From contig CM066032.1 in the NCBI GenBank assembly GCA_033557465.1, positions 53,914,955 through 53,978,954 of the forward strand: a stretch of DNA of 64,000 nucleotides, read 5' to 3'. Shown here one piece after another: positions 62,711 through 64,000 of this stretch. The notes under the pieces were generated by a model. It had not been told where the DNA came from, searched no databases, and was given only the letters and a program-made list of their open reading frames with translations. The position numbers and the translations under genes were made by a program. Position 1 is the first letter of the stretch. Each line of letters begins with the position of its first letter. This stretch comes from Ichthyophis bannanicus (taxonomy: Eukaryota > Chordata > Amphibia > Gymnophiona > Ichthyophiidae).

Positions 62711-64000
62711 TTATGCAAAAAGATGTCCTCTAAGGCCATCCAGAATCTCTGGCAGAAGCTTGATGATATCTTCCATAAGGCAGACTCGATCCCGGTATCC
62801 CCGGTAGCCTAGCGCTCCAAAGCTCCACAACCCTCGGAGCTTTCCAAAGTTCCCTCACCGGCCCACAGGCACTCCAATCAGGGATCCCCTGAGCATGAGC
62901 GGAAAAAGAAGAAGGCCACATAGAGTCTTCCGGGGGGGTCAGACAAGCATGAGAAGTCACGCACATGGTTTCTCAGCTCCCTACGATAGTCCAATGAGTC
63001 AGAGAGGAAGCGGCCAAGAAAGGTACCTCGAACCAATGCGGAGGCCTCCGGTGATGGCGCCCAGTCTCCTGAGGGTCATTCCGGCAAGGACTCCCTCTCC
63101 TCCTCAACGCCTGATCCAATTACCCCAGCGTCGGTGTCACAAGGTCCCACTCCCGAGTGGGGCCCGAATGCTGGCTTTGGGACGCAGCGTTTCAGTGTTC
63201 CTCACTGCCCAACTGGTGCAGATGCCTGGCCACGCTGGCACGTGCCATGAAACCGCAGGGACCTCGACCTCAAGGACTCCCCGGGTCGCTGCAATGATCA
63301 CCGAGATCCATATGCATCATGAGGAACCTCGGCGAGCATCTCGATCTTCTTCCCGTTCCTCAGGTGTGAGATCATCTCAGGCAAGTGCCTCCGGTTCCGG
63401 ACAGGCTCCAGCCTCGAGAGCCCAGCACAGATCATCGACCCATCTGGAACCACTCGACTTCAAGCCCTCCATGGATTATTTGGAGTGGGAATCTGATGGG
63501 GACACTTCACTGCAGACTCGGGCTCACCGAGACCTCCTCTCAGACCCATCCCCACTGACCCAGAGGCAGTAGTCCCCTCCTGAGGACACCTCTTTCCTTG
63601 AGCTTGTCCATGATATGGTGCGGGCCCTTGCATTTACCACCAAGTCGGAGGAGGAACCACGACCAAAGGAACTCAATAACCTCCAATATGAGGCACCACC
63701 AAGGGAAACCCTCATAGTCCCGGTCCCCTCCATCCTTAACTGGCTCCTTCTCCGCATGTGGGAGACTCCGACCTCTGTTCCAATCATCAGTCAACACCTG
63801 AACTCCATGTACTGGGTCCAGCGGGTTCTGGGGTTTCGAAAAGCACAGCTTCCCCACACCTCCATGGTCATTGAATCGGCCATGCACAAGCAAAAGAGCC
63901 CGAAGATTCACTCTTCAGTCCCTCCAGGCAGGAAGTCTCGTGCTTTTGATGCCTTCGGGTGCAAATGTTACCAGGGCTCCATGCTAGCACGCCGCATCCA
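62711..64000 (+). pseudogene. DIRS4 gag, main part, running off the window
   Basis: After CCTTATGCAAAAAGATGTCC the text gives LDDIFHKADSIPVS-like, then in shifting frames KRRRPHRVFRGGQTS, a Ser/Arg-rich stretch (ASRSSSRSSGVRSSQ), DYLEWESDGDTS, and from 63710 PVPSILNWLLLRMWETPTSV and FGCKCYQGSMLARRI at the edge. The order matches DIRS1 and DIRS2 gag pieces. Stops near 62810, 62920 and 63570 break it. Confidence 0.78.

Larger units (their letters stand above)
61190..64000 (+). mobile_element. DIRS4, continuation to the window edge
   Basis: Leader CCATAGCACTTTCGCGCC, then gag from ATG at 61271. Interrupted by LTR-like element C (61385-62706), resumed to 64000. It continues the left end at 34344-34662. 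The 3' part is outside the window. Confidence 0.82.

Overview
The window is a vertebrate nuclear genome segment made almost entirely of transposable elements (TEs), with one partial host gene. Abundant DIRS elements (tyrosine-recombinase retrotransposons) beside CR1, L2 and L1 LINEs, hAT and mariner MITEs and LTR elements argue against mammal or bird. An amphibian, perhaps a caecilian, is my best inference, but no single-copy gene identifies the species. Nearly all long open frames are pieces of decayed TE genes. Labels such as CR1-alpha or DIRS3 are local to this report.

Layout, left to right. 1-5985: decayed DIRS element (DIRS1, +) interrupted by a CR1 3' end and an L2-tailed SINE. 5986-7725: unassigned. 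7726-19000: a LINE pile-up (L2-beta minus, CR1-beta plus, CR1-alpha minus, and CR1-gamma plus split by a CR1-beta minus insertion). 19000-28500: the only host-like stretch, holding a minus-strand gene with a probable 5' UTR exon (28246 to about 28480), a first coding exon (21684-21785) and a 629-bp second coding exon (19661-20289) whose reading phases agree; its introns carry MITEs and CR1 pieces. 28590-33000: a 57-bp minisatellite into which DIRS2 (28730-32359) inserted precisely, without target duplication.

33742-64000 is a deep nest that can be unpacked from target-site duplications (TSDs) and interrupted reading frames. A CR1-alpha 3' end (minus) is broken by DIRS4 (34344-34662, resuming at 61190 and running off the window). 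DIRS4 is broken by DIRS3 (34663-61189). DIRS3, which has lost its RT and RNase H, is broken by an internally deleted L1 (35254-48035), an LTR element (48174-49743), two full-length CR1 elements (50179-55083 and 55175-60181) and an L2 tail. The L1 is broken by a hAT MITE, a full-length L2 (37073-41828, itself carrying a SINE), a 3.6-kb hAT-type element (42149-45714) containing a near-perfect palindrome, and another LTR element (46045-47343).

Most interesting: (1) three LTR-like elements of about 1.3-1.6 kb with 4-bp TSDs, each carrying a 270-350 codon open frame that starts in the same phase at the element's terminal TGTGA; (2) tandem monomers at the 5' ends of full-length LINEs of two clades (L2 130 bp; CR1 about 110 bp; CR1 with a 290-bp-offset duplication), suggesting repeated acquisition of new promoters; (3) a DIRS element with gag fused to the recombinase C-terminus; (4) a palindrome with arms of about 430 bp. 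No CRISPR, prokaryotic operon, rRNA or tRNA was seen.
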